This document shows, piece after piece, positions 31,061 through 42,625 of a stretch of 64,000 bases of DNA; within the stretch, counting starts at the first letter, position 1, and every line of letters starts with the position of its first letter. This DNA comes from Cymbomonas tetramitiformis (taxonomy: Eukaryota > Chlorophyta > Pyramimonadophyceae > Pyramimonadales > Pyramimonadaceae), in the NCBI GenBank assembly GCA_001247695.2, contig LGRX02003719.1, positions 1 through 64,000 of the forward strand. The letters run 5' to 3'. The position numbers and the translations under genes were made by a program. Under the pieces are notes generated by a model. It saw only the letters and a list, made by a program, of their open reading frames with translations. It did not search any database and had not been told where the DNA came from.

Positions 31061-32936
31061 CAGCAAAATTAGTGCAAAGTTTCGTACGCTAACACAGAGG
31101 ACTTCGACGTGGTTGGGTTCGAACCCAAGCAAGGTTGGCATTCGCAACCTTGACGTCCACACCTCAAGAGGTCGCGATGGCGCCATAAACCCAAAAAGAT
31201 AAGTCAGTCTGAGACTTTTCCCATCTTGAAGCTCCTCAAATTTTGTATGCATATCCTAGGTGAGTAGATTAAATATGAAAACAAAGTGAGTCCGATGTGG
31301 TCGGGTATCATCCCAAGCTAGGTTGCCCTAGACTTCCACATCTTAAAACGGTGCGTCCCTCCTCGCCATCGTAAAACCTGCGACACAAGCTGCACACACC
31401 GAATACCGTGAGTTCGCATATATGCAATAAACGAATTGAAAAATAAAAACAGCCAAACACTTCCGCAATCCCTGCACATAACACAGCAGTCACAGTATCG
31501 TTCCGCCCGAGGCGGAGAAATATTGAGAAAATTATGAGCAACGAATGTCGGCAGCGAGCGCTGCCGATATGCTTGAGCTACTGTAGTCAACGCCAGCGCC
31601 AACGGTAATCGTATCCGCGATATCGATGGAAGATAAATTGATTATCTGTTTTAATAATCCTGTAAATCAAATCACGATGACACGCGAGGCGATGCGAGAC
31701 GATATGACCGTGACACTGGTTCAGACTTTTTTTCGGGATTGAGACGGAAACGACGTGTGAATTCCAGCGCATATAACCCTTCCCATTTCAGAATCACTTC
31801 CTGGCTTTCATAAATAAATAAAAAACAGTTCTCGGCGGAAAGTACAATCATACCGCTGCCCTTTACTGTTGTGATATATTGCAATATGTATACTTGAAGT
31901 GTGCATATTGCAATACCATCCATCAGCACGTTGCCCTCAACTCTGCCGCATTGAGCATATTCACATTTCGCACTCTAGTTTTCAGTCAGATGTCTTGAGC
32001 GATGTGCAAGATCTAGGTTACGATCCAAAAAAATCGGTTCTCTAGCACTATGATTCTACTTTGCGAGTCACGGGCTGAGTGCTGCACCGAACATATCTAC
32101 CAGCATTCCGCACACGTTATATTTAGCGATGCAACGGGAATCTCCCATAGAGGCGAACTTTTGGACATGCACTTTGCATTTGTTGTTTGCATCCGCCCTT
32201 TGGGTATTTCCGGCCGAAATACAAATCAGTCATGCACTTCCCTTGAGGTCACGGGCTCAAGGGAAGCGCTTGCGTATAAGAAATAGTTACTCGAAGAAAT
32301 TTCACCGAAATGATGGCGTTCATCCTTTTAGTATGCGCCCAAATCCCTCATGCGTCCCTCAAAAATCGGTCATCACTCGTGTTTCCAAGGAGCATGCGCG
32401 CAGCATTGTGCACGCATGCCCCTCGGGGAAAAACACGATATCATTCGAGGGTGTAAGATAACATCCCTGCGCTGAATGCTGTGTGAAAAAAAAAATCATG
32501 TGCACCAAGAAATATATGCATACAACAAGCAGACCCTCCGTTTTCATCGTTAAAATGTAAAGAAATATTCGGTCAAAGCTTTGTCGGAACGCTCAGAAGC
32601 GATGAAGTTGGGATTCTGAGACGATCGAGCAGCAAAACTGAACTCTTAGGGGTTTCGAGTAACTCAACCCTGCATCGCACGCCTCTCCCTAAGTGCGTCT
32701 TGTAGTCGCCGCGGCAAACACTGGGCGTGGCATCCCCTTTAGTTTTATACCCCTTGGAATGCGGGTGATCCACGGAAAATAAGGATCCCCGAAAACGATA
32801 ATTTTATAGGATGTTCGGGCCGTCGGATGGTCCTTAACAGTGGCTTAATGACAGAAATTCGAATATATGAACCGTCCATTTTCCCGATTTAATTACTCCC
32901 GTCCGGCACCTTATATTCGGTGGAGCACCCGTAGGT
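31061..32936. other. Repeat-derived, no gene seen
   Basis: 31450-31770 is the inverted counterpart of 10428-10688 plus 16574-16650. The rest has only short, uncharacterised open frames. No promoter, RNA gene or domain was recognised. Confidence 0.5.
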
Positions 32937-33300
32937 GAGTCGTGAGTGACACTAAGTTGTGTCACTACAACTAGGCTTGGTCGATCTCAATTTCGAGATC
33001 TCCGCTAGGCCTGTAGGCCATCTGAAATCTGATAGTTCGATCATCTCATCATATATCATTCATTTATATTTTATTACAACGGAATACAAACAGTGAACGC
33101 TGACTGAACCATGCCAATGCCTGACGCTGACAGTGCCATCATCCCGCTCTGCCATTCGCGGTTTGTTTATTTAAGCAAGTAAGGACCTCTGCTCTTCATG
33201 TACTAGGTTGGTCGATCTCAATTTTGAGATCTCCGCTAGGCCATCTGAAATCTGATCGTTCGATCATCTCATCATTCATTTATATACATTATTGCAAAGA
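32937..33300. repeat. Repeats with the GATCTCAATTTTGAGATC palindrome
   Basis: GGTCGATCTCAATTT(T/C)GAGATCTCCGCTAGGCC occurs at about 32978 and 33211, and again near 40279. The two local copies flank about 200 bp that resembles 58620-58720 (CATCATCCCGCT, ATTCGCGGTTTG). These may be ends of a short LTR or TRIM element, but termini are not clear. Confidence 0.45.
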
Positions 33301-33706
33301 ATTGTGTATGTGTATGCAGGATTTGTGGAGCCCTTACGTTAAGGAAGTGATAATTATGTAGAGCCCTTAAGTAAATAGATCTGTATATGTGTATGTAGAG
33401 TACTTAGTTTATTTAGGAAAGCAAATATATTTTAATGTAAACGTGTGTTTGCTGAATGTGGTTGCTTTTTAAAATTGTACTGCTTTCGTACATGTAAGTG
33501 CACCCGCTCGCATACCCGCACTTCACTCCGTCACAAAGCATTTAACATTTACTTAACCGGCATTAGCATACACACAACATAGCATCCGCATACACACAAC
33601 ATTGCCTGCGTTGTGAAATAGAACAGAAAGGTGCATAGGTATAGACTTTGAAATATATTCGTACAGTATGCCGTAAGACTCCTTGTTCAACCGTGATAGA
33701 AAAGGC

Positions 33707-33742
<36 letters not shown>

Positions 33743-33990
33743 CTTGGTGAGTCAAGTGCACTAACGCAGGGAATGACACCACAGTTCACTGCAGACTAAG
33801 ATGGGCTAATAAAATAACTTTGGTGTTTTATTACAGTATCACGGAACGGCAACAGGAGCAAGCTGACGTGGCACCTCAGGTCAAGGGGTGATCACATCAA
33901 ACCGGGTGGAATGAGCGAAGTGAGCCCAATCGTATGTAGCCCATATGTGTGCATTATTCAAACAAGATTTCAATATATCCGCACGTGTGA
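33301..33990. other. AT-rich intergenic with (AT)n; no gene seen
   Basis: Contains an (AT)n tract at about 33711-33740. No coding or RNA feature was recognised. Confidence 0.5.
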
Positions 33991-35100
33991 ACTTGGTGAA
34001 GTGCAAGTCCATACGTGTGGTCACCTTCGTCCACGCGCACGGACATCGCCGTTCGGGTGGACTGGTTGAAATTGTTGTTTATACGTATGGACGCGTATCG
34101 TCCTCACCGCATGGATTTGTATTATTACAAGCTATTCACACGCACGGACACCGATGTCCATACGCGTTGATCGGTAAAATATGTTGATAAAACCATCGTC
34201 CACGCGCGTGCGGACACCTACGTCCATCCGGACGAATCACTGTCCGCACGTACGGACGCACATAATCACGCGTGTGGATATGCGTACTTACCATTCTTAT
34301 CCTTAAGCTCTTTTAGCAATGTATCTATCCAGACGTGAGGACACCTACGTCCATACGGCGGATAAAATACCGTCCACACGTACGGACGTATATGTCCATA
34401 CGTACGCTTGGATATGCTGATTGTTCGTATCCGCATGTTCATATGTACATGTTTATGACCATACGTACGGACGGCTACGCCCATACGTGTGAACATGCCG
34501 ATCCATACGGGTAAAAGGCCCACCCATACGTACGGATACCTTCGTTCATACGTGCGGAATAGTGAATTCTGATCGTCTATACGATTGTCCATACGGTGTC
34601 CATACGGTGTCCATATGGTGTCCATACGGTGACCATGCGGTTGAATAGTGCATGCGTCCACACGTATGGACACCGGGTGGACTTTAGGCCGTCCATACGT
34701 GTCCATGGGACATGTTCGTCACGATGTCGGTCACTTTTAAGAAAACCCGACGTCGGTTAAGAAAGCGGACCGTGTTTGGGGTGGGGGTGCAACTCGATGA
34801 GTGGCAGTTGGCTTTTCTCTCGGCGTGTTAAGAAATAGAGAATCGGTGTTAAGCTAAGAAAATGGGGAGTCTTTGGTGGGGTCAACTCGATGAGAGTACC
34901 AATTTGGTGGCCAAAATCCCCGTTTTCTTAAATATGGGCGATTACTGTACGGACACCACATGTACTCGTCGTCCGTACGGTTCTTGCATGTGCCTCAAGG
35001 TTTCTTCAGAAATATGTTCAGGCCGTCCATACGGTTGTCCATTCATACGCGGTCCTTACGAGGCCCATACGCCGTCCATGTGGAAATCCATACGGATGGA
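33990..35100. repeat. Array of CGTCCATACG / CGTACGGAC words
   Basis: Several dozen occurrences of CCATACG, CGTACGGA and their variants on both strands, irregularly spaced. They are broken by a MITE near 34720-34947. Density and two-strand arrangement resemble subterminal binding-site arrays of DNA transposons, but no terminal repeats were found. Confidence 0.6.
34720..34947. mobile_element. TA-flanked CAGTAATC-type MITE (diverged left end)
   Basis: The right end TTTTCTTAAATATGGGCGATTACTG followed by TA matches, inverted, the left ends at 60311 and 62058. The internal motif CAACTCGATGAG is also shared. The left end (TTTTAAGAAAAC at about 34735) is diverged, so its boundary is approximate. Confidence 0.5.
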
Positions 35101-35109
35101 CAGGCCAAT

Positions 35110-35596
35110 AATTTGTAGGGCCATCCCACGGGAAAACGGAGCTGGAGCTGTCCAGCTGCAGCAGCCGCGAGCGACGTAGGGTGGACGAGAAGCTCGAGGG
35201 TGGAGTATAGCAAGGTGTTGGCCTCCACGCGGACGGCAAGGGTGGCGTCGTTCAATGTGAAGATGGGAGCGATATCCTCGATGACGAAAGACGCCCGTAA
35301 CGCCGATACCAGTCGCGTGAAGAGAGCCCAGGCACGCGGGTCTCATTTCCAGAAAATCTGTCCTCCTTCGACTCGAAGAGCTTGCGTTGTACAGCTTTGG
35401 CCACCTTCATGTCGAAGTGTCCCCTCTGGAGCGTGCGGACAGCCGCCAGGAAGGTAGCTCCCGCCCAGTTGGTCGGTGGCGCAGGAGCCACAGGTGTCTG
35501 CGGTGTAAATGCATGTCGTGCGGCCGCGTTGTCAAAAATTGTAGCTAGGGAGCGTTGTCGCGACGCCATACTCGACGTAGATCTAGTCGAAACCAT
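35110..35596 (-). pseudogene. Gag-like remnant (MVSTRS family), frameshifted
   Basis: Minus-strand frame starting MVSTRSTSSMASRQRSL at 35596. After about 80 codons (ESKEDRFSG) the similarity to the gag at 12306 continues in another frame (about 35330 to 35110: ASFVIEDIAPIFTLNDATLA), so at least one frameshift is present. It is then cut by the CCATACG array. Retroelement debris, not a host gene. Confidence 0.5.
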
Positions 35597-36069
35597 CGAT
35601 GGAGAGGAAGGCGACCGGAGGGGCGTAGTGAGGCCATGGAAGGCGAGGGCGGTAGTAGTGAGGGGCGGCTAAGAGATGTGGAGGGTCGCCGAAAGAGCAG
35701 GGCGCGAAAACGCAGATGTCTAGAGAGTCGTGCGGTAGTGGCTAGCGGTATACTGCCGGTATACTTCGGAAGTGTAAAGTCGGAATATACTCGGAAATAG
35801 GTTCGGAAACTGATAACTTGTTAAGTTAAGTTAAGAAACTGATTTTAGAGAAACCTAAAACCTTGCTCGGTCGGTCGGTACGAGTACTGCTACTGTCACT
35901 ACTATTGCTGGCACTACCTCTGGACGGATTTGAATCAAGGGGGGTCAGGGGCCTGCCTGTCAAGGCTGCCTGGGTCCTAAACGCCCGAATCTCGGCACAC
36001 CACCTCCGTACAGGAGAGTGGTGACTAGGCAGTTAGTCAGTTCAGCAGGGCACGTCAAAGGCACTTGGC

Positions 36070-36651
36070 CTATACAAGTCTACTGCGCAATTCTGATCTA
36101 GAGATCGAGCTAGTAAAACAGACAGCTGCAGCCAAACAGGTTATGCAAGCTGTCAATACCAGTAAGGACTTGTGCCGAAACAAATTGAAACTCAGATCGA
36201 AGATTGTAGAAGTCGTTGCTGTCAAAGAAAAGCCACACACCAGGTCACCACCACCTGACCGGTGTGCATCCAAAAGCCTAAGGAACATCTCGGGTGGCCA
36301 TACCACCGTGCTCGGGGCTCCAATCACCACCAGGTGCCGCTGCTGCTGCACCACCACCTGCGCTTCAGCAAACAGCTGCAACCCAAGCTGCCGTGTCTCG
36401 GGGGACAATTGGTCCACCCCCGAGTAGATGCATGCTGCCCCAATACACATCACCGGGTCTTCGGTGACGGAGTTGCCGTTGTCAATGTCGATCACGTCGC
36501 CAAGCCCCGCCGTTACCCCAGCAACGCCGAAGAACAGAAGGCGAATGAAACATGCTAACGTGATGAAATTTGGCCGAAGGCCGAAGGGCGGAGCACCGTA
36601 GCCCACCACCTGCTGAGGGCGGCCCGCCGAAGCACAACCAGGTGCTCTCAC
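36070..36651 (-). CDS. Retroelement-associated open frame, unknown function
   Basis: 193 codons on the minus strand containing PPFGLRPNF, a hydrophobic LACFIRLLFFGVAGV stretch and DLVCGFSLTATTST. The last is loosely similar to the tail of the open region at 28338-28919, which suggests membership in the same retroelement family. No enzyme motif. The hydrophobic stretch could be a membrane segment. Coding status is uncertain. Confidence 0.35.
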   Translation of the reverse strand: MRAPGCASAGRPQQVVGYGAPPFGLRPNFITLACFIRLLFFGVAGVTAGLGDVIDIDNGNSVTEDPVMCIGAACIYSGVDQLSPETRQLGLQLFAEAQVVVQQQRHLVVIGAPSTVVWPPEMFLRLLDAHRSGGGDLVCGFSLTATTSTIFDLSFNLFRHKSLLVLTACITCLAAAVCFTSSISRSELRSRLV

Positions 36652-37967
36652 AAAGCTCTCTTAATGGTTGAATTATAACAACGAGATGCTACCGTTGAGA
36701 CTACCATTAAGATATCACCAAAACGACTACCCTACTAAACATCATATCAAATATGAAATGTCATCAAAACGAGTGGTAGACTATTGTATGGTAGACACCT
36801 CCTCAAGTTGATCACGTGATCGAGCGCAGATCGTGGATCTTGCGCCTGTGATTTCGCTTACTTACTCAGAAGTCGGCCCGTTCCAAACCGAAGAAACTGT
36901 CCACTGCCCCAACGCCGCAACTCATTTGACGGACGTTCTTGTAGGGTATCGGTTGCGTGTCTAAGACATATTTTGAGATTTTCGCGTTACACGTATATTG
37001 GAAACATAGTATCATATGGCCAACATAACACCCGATTCAAAAAAATTTGCCGCAGAATATCCGTTGCCAACACCATGCGTATGCAACCAATCCAGGCCTA
37101 AGTAACAAACACTAGCATACACCATACGGAGCGCCCTAAAGGGACCCTCCCGGCCGGGTTAGTTTACACTCCAGATTTGGCCCTATTTGGCCAAGTATTC
37201 CTCGAAAGTCAAATGTAAGACTTCGGATGACCCGGAGGAAGTATGTATACATACACAAACTTCAAAGGATATCTACAGGTTCTGCATACATCTATATTAA
37301 TTTTTGAGATATTTTTTTGAAAGGACTTTCTCAAACGATGGATGATAGCAGAATTCCACTGTATCTAACTGTGTCTTTTGTGCTTTGATATTGTATTGCT
37401 CCACTCTGCTCGAGACTACTCTCGGAAACCCTTCTACAGGAAACCGTGGTGTAGCAAGTGTGGGGGAGTCAATGATTTGAGCCAGCAGTGTGCAAAGTGC
37501 ACCTCAACCTCTACCCATCTGCGTATTGCAGTTCATGGAGACAGGCGTCATATGACTGCTGATAAAAATATCCCTTGATCACAAGTTGTAACCTGAGATT
37601 TGCGCGTGATGAAGAACATATTGAAGACATATCCACCTGCGCGTTACAGAGCGAGACACCAAACAAACCCGGAAAGTGCGCACCGCAAGAGTGGTATTAG
37701 AACTCTTTTGATATTTTCATCTTCTACTTCACAGAGAGAAACGTAAGAAAGGGGCGCTTCTTTACCTTCGTACCTCAACCTAACTACACTTCGTGCGTTT
37801 CGTCGTTTCCTTCAACTACCGAGATCGGACTGTTAAGCAGTGAACCAAGAGAAAGCACGCAACTTCTGAACGCTTCCTACAACGTCGAAGTTTACTTTGA
37901 AGCTGATGCATGTGCCTTACAACTGGGATAACGATCAAGCACTTACCTGGGATATGGCACCTTATCG
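36652..37967. other. Intergenic; no gene supported
   Basis: A short plus-strand frame at 37378-37578 contains CSKCGG...CAKC, which could chelate zinc, but it is isolated and has no upstream support. No repeat was recognised. Confidence 0.45.
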
Positions 37968-40112
37968 TCAGCCACCCCGAGAGGGGGTACGGCGGTTTGA
38001 GCGGAAGCTAGCTCCACCTCCACCTCCTCCACCAAGATGACTAAAGCCTGCTCAACATTTTGTTCGAAGTCGGCAAGTAGTTAAGTAGCCGGAGGTCAAG
38101 ACTCAAATTGCCATAAGGCGATCGTAGGTTTTCAACTCAACGTGCAACCGTGTCACATGGCAGTATCCGTTTGTCGACTTGCCACAACCCACATAGCGTT
38201 GACGTGCAAATTCGTACACAGCGGTACATTAAGGCCACTTGCAACGTCGCATAAAGTGGTAGCCACAAGTCCATGCGCCATATCGCACGCGCTCGGAGCA
38301 ATGCGAAAGCGAGATATAAGCGTTCGGAAACGCAAAACGAAAGCGAAACTCGATATTGCGTTGTGTATTGCTCAGAGGACATGGGGCCGTGCCCTGCACC
38401 GACGAAGTATCGAGCCTCACCTCGCGGGGCATTTGGGGGTGGAGCCGGCCGTGGAGCTGGGCGCGGTGCAGGGGTCGGCACGGGCTTGTGAACATCTTCA
38501 GCCTCATCCTCGGGATCACCCTGGCAAGGCGATAGTATTGTTAGGAACCTGCTAAACCCTACAGAGTAAATTTATACACGCCAAGCGTTGGATGGGAGAG
38601 GACAGTTAAGCCGGTACCTTGCTGCCGAGCTTTCGGCCACCAGACGGATTCGACTTTCCAACCTGAAGTGTACACGGACTGGAGGTAAGTTTCGGCAACG
38701 TCTCTGGTAGCAAGCATATCAACGTTCAAGCATCACCGGAAGGGCAACCACGTTTTCAAGTCTCTTTATTTATACACGCCGGACTTTCGTTTACAACACT
38801 GTGATGCTACGTATCCACTTTTCCGACACAAGAGTAAGTACGGCGATCGTGCGCACTCTCAAGGCGGCGACGCTTCAGTTGAGTTGCGCAAAGGCTAGTT
38901 CAGTACAAAGCTGAAAGGCATAAGTGCCGTAGGACACGAACTACATAATAACTAATAACTACATAATCAAAGAGGCTACCCCGAAGCCATATCCATACTT
39001 CGACGTGCAAGAGCGCTGAAGGGAGAAGTTCCCGAGAATTGTCAGCTGAGAATACCGCAGGACAAGGAGTTATTGCAACCGTAGAGCGCGTATCAACGCT
39101 ATACATGGATTTTTCATCGGACCTGCTTACTCAACTCTTCGATTCGTTGCTGTGCAGCGTGAGCTCGCTGCTCTCGTTGCCGTTCGAGCCACTGCCATAT
39201 GCACGAACAGCTAGTTAATTTCGGTCGGTCAAGACGTTGACGAAATGATATTCGGCCAACGGCTATTCATGAACATTGCTTTAGAAATAAGAGGCCTCGT
39301 CAGCATCTCTCTATGACTTCCAACCTCCGAATATGCTTTGTGTCTCTCCGCAAATAGGAATATAAGTATCGGTCGGGATAGGGTTTAAACCTGTTCCTGT
39401 TCTATGCCTGCTTGCTCCAGCAGCTTCTCTCGACTTGCTGCTTTCTTTCTTTCCAGTTCAGCCAGAGTCTCTGGATCTGAGACAGGGCAAGTATCAACGA
39501 ACAAAACTTCGTTTCAACCACGCAAAAGTATAATTGACACGAGTGTGGGACAGTTCAGACCAAGAAAAGTCATCTTGCCCAGAAAAATGAAAACGAAACA
39601 ATTCGGTGCAGAAATTCACGAGCGCACACACGTACCCTCGATTGGAGCACGAAGGTCTTTCGGGAAACGGTAAGGGGGGAGAAAGAGGAGGAAATAATAC
39701 CGATTTCGGTTGCCCTTGCTTTGAGTTCTTGGAGTAGACGCACTACTCTTGGCTTCAAGAGAAAAAATACGACGATCGCCGCAACAACTGCACGCGAAGG
39801 ACAAGCAAAAAAATAGGTTTGCTATCAAACAAAAACGCAAAATACCGACAACTTCGGTTCTAAGTTTCACAATGTCACAGATATGACTCTTTCGGGGAAA
39901 GGGCTCAGTTAAAAATATTTGCTGCGAAAGTCAGGGTAATAGTTGATATCTGTAAAACTGGAGGCTACTCTGAGCCGCGTTGCAACTTAAACGATGGGGA
40001 TAAGCTGTTTCTGCTTACCATACCAGCCGTTATCTTCCATCCACGACCATGCCTGGTACACTCCGGAGTTAAACCAGGGGGCCGAAACGCCTTTTGGTTC
40101 CATCCCACTCAT
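37968..40112 (-). CDS. Hypothetical coiled-coil protein with small exons and Pro/Gly-rich tail
   Basis: Exons read on the minus strand: 40019-40112 (MSGMEPKGVSAPWFNSGVYQ...), 39701-39752 (PRVVRLLQELKARATEI), 39391-39476 (PETLAELERKKAASREKLLE), 39131-39191 (WLERQREQRAHAAQQRIEEL), 38618-38662, 38421-38520 (PTPAPRPAPRPAPPP) and 37968-38047 (GGGGGGGASFRSNRRTPSRGG, stop TGA 37968-37970). Most joins keep phase with GT-AG borders. Between 40019 and 39752, and between 39131 and 38662, the phases do not match, so a further small exon is probably missing in each gap. The Glu/Lys/Arg-rich heptad-like middle should form a coiled coil. The end is RG-rich, as in RNA-binding proteins. No family was recognised. 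The dispersed repeat with GAGATC at about 40279 lies just upstream. Confidence 0.5.
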
Positions 40113-40966
40113 CCCTATTCAAGCCAACAGGGAGGTTGACCAAGTATGCGAAGATTTAATTCCAAGTATTCCTTTGCATGAGTTGTCGAAAAATATTAAA
40201 ATGCTCTGCTGTGTTCTTTGGTTTGTAGCCAGAACGAGAATTGAATATTCAATATATGATATTGCATATTCACTAGGCTTGGTCGATCTCAATTTTGAGA
40301 TCTCCGCTACTGTAGGCCTGTTCACCTCACCAAAATACCAAGCTCCAAGGGGTATAAACTATACCCCTTGGTAGAGAGGCCAACCGAAAAATCGATGTCG
40401 TCCGATCGTAAATTTTAGGGTATCAAAATGACCGTTAGATCAGTCTGATCATAGATATATATAATACCCGTGTGTGATTCCGAGGGGAAGATCGTTTTTT
40501 TCGGTGATTTCTACCTCTTTTTTGACCCCTTTTTAGGGGATTCTGCACAGTGTTTAGGTGTCCCCTTTTCGTAGCCCCGGAATTTTGTTTTTTACACTGT
40601 TAACGTGTCGCGATTATGAACGAGGGGCGGCAATGTAAGGGCTGGCGGGGCGTTGGGGTATTGCTGGGTGCTGAAATGGCGGTGTATCTCTGCTGTGGTT
40701 GAGAGTGGGGTGTGAGGGATTTTGGGTTTGAGATGTGGGTGCTGTGGCATTGGAGGGCAAGTTTTTTAAATATATTCTACGAAGAGGTTCGGCACCCTGT
40801 TAGGTGATACCGTTCCAGCAGGACAAAACAACACTTTGCAATTGGGCATTCACTGCGGTTCTCGTGTCGTGCGCCCAGGTCGCAGCACGAGCGGCTCCTG
40901 CGGTGAATGCCCCCAACCTGCCACAAGGCCTAGTTGGTGCCCTTCGAGCAGCCAAGCACGAGTTCA
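40113..40966. other. Intergenic up to the gypsy element
   Basis: Contains a third copy of the GATCTCAATTTTGAGATC repeat (about 40279-40318). The frame at 40804-40966 begins with a signal-peptide-like stretch but runs into the LTR, so it may be the cut end of a gene. That is not supported further. Confidence 0.4.
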
Positions 40967-41576
40967 TGTCAGGGCTAGATAAGCGAGCCCTCAGTATATT
41001 GATATAAAGCGCTGTGTTATGGGACGGTAACACACGCGTAAGTAATGAGCGGAGATGAGTGCAGGCTTTTGTGAGAAGATCTGCTGAAGCACAACGCTTC
41101 CTCACTTTTATACCTACGTCACCCATCATCTTAGATGGTACCGCCATTGGGTTGTGAACCCGAGACGTAGGTTGAACGACCAGCATGGTAATAACGACTA
41201 GTTCGTTCATGCTGCACATGCGAGTTCCGCGCATGCTGGAAGCTAAAGATGGTTCTTGGTTTGTTTCCAAGATGTATCTTTGCTTTGCCATCTTCGAGTT
41301 CAATCATACGAACTCTCGATGACAGGGATGCCTGATGATATGACATAATCATCTGGCGACATGTACAGTCATCGTCGACCGTACTGACGACTGTCATAAA
41401 TGTATGACGCGACTCGACCTGTACAGTCATGATCGACCATACTGTCGGCTGTCATAAGAATATATGACACGACCGACTGTCATAATAATATATGACATGA
41501 CATGACATGACATGACATGATAGGTATGACACGTATGACATGTATGACACATATGTCATCGGTCATAACCCTGACA
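40967..41576 (-). repeat. 3' LTR of the gypsy element
   Basis: 610 bp with ends TGTCAGGGCT and ATAACCCTGACA. It contains an ATGAC pentamer array near 41495-41520. Confidence 0.88.
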
Positions 41577-41589
41577 GATCTCCCCTCTT
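41577..41589 (-). other. Polypurine tract of the gypsy element
   Basis: On the minus strand AAGAGGGGAGATC lies directly before the TGTCAGGG start of the 3' LTR, the expected place for plus-strand priming. Confidence 0.8.
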
Positions 41590-42625
41590 AAGAGAGTTGT
41601 GACCTCACAACGGGCATACCTTTGTATATGTCTTTGATGTCTTTGTTGTTGTCGCTTCTTGCTGGTACCAGTCTTCTTACACCGATTTGAGGCGTCCCTC
41701 ATGGTGTTTTTAGGTTATTGGGGGGAACTGAGTCCACTTTAGTCCCTCACCTTAGGCATTTAGCCATACAGTCCTTAGGATGCAGCCCACCTTTCCGGAA
41801 ATCGTATCGTTGAGTGACGTTCCAAGGTTCAATGAAGAGCGTTTTCGCGATACAATCCTACGCTGGATTACTGATTGATCCACACGTTATCATGTATGTG
41901 CTAGACGATTCAAAGCATCCGAAGTCTACGTTACGGATTATTTGCGCTAGCCGTCGTCGCCTTTGCGCGATCGATGATCCCACGATTATAACGAATTATA
42001 TTCGAACGATTCTCGGCCTGATATAGTGCACCCAACTCTTCCTCCCCTCCTTAAGCTACTTTGGAGGATCCTAGGCGGTGATGGGGAGCCCGATTTCGAT
42101 AATAAACGAACAAAGGGGCTTGTTTTAATGCAAACGGAGCGGCCCTGCTTAACGGAATTGGACTTATAATCCTTAACCGGTCTGCTCAACTCCTCAATAT
42201 TTTTGTCCAGTACGCACGCTTTGACGAACATCTATCGCGATGAGTGAGAATGAATTCGCCACGTACTAATGTGAAATTTATTTAGTCATGTTTGTCAAGC
42301 ACAACTTAGGATCACAACTCCTTCTACCTCAGTCATTATCTCCGGTAGCTTCGGATGACTGGCCAAGAATCCGATGACAAACCACGGTTTTGGCAAAGGT
42401 AGCATTTAGCAGTTTTTTATTTATCCACAGATATGATATCTCGCATGTGTGCGTATCTGTGCAAGGGTATGATTTTGAACAAGGCTCACTACACCTTTAG
42501 CAAGGAAGGATCAATTCCTGCTTCAATGCAACATAATGATAAACATTAAGAGCAAGGTTGTATAGATGATCGACATGTATTAGTATATATTACAAGAAGT
42601 AAGGGCATAAGGCTTAATATAATGT
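41590..42625 (-). other. 3' non-coding region of the gypsy element
   Basis: About 1 kb between the chromodomain stop and the polypurine tract. No open frame of note and no additional gene (such as env) was found. Confidence 0.55.

Noticed and set aside
37378..37578. Small zinc-ribbon protein (CSKCGG...CAKC)
   Set aside because: 66 codons, no splice context, no neighbours; chance is plausible.
40804..41007. Small secreted protein upstream of the gypsy element
   Set aside because: The last 13 residues come from the LTR and nothing else supports the frame; at most it is a cut gene end.
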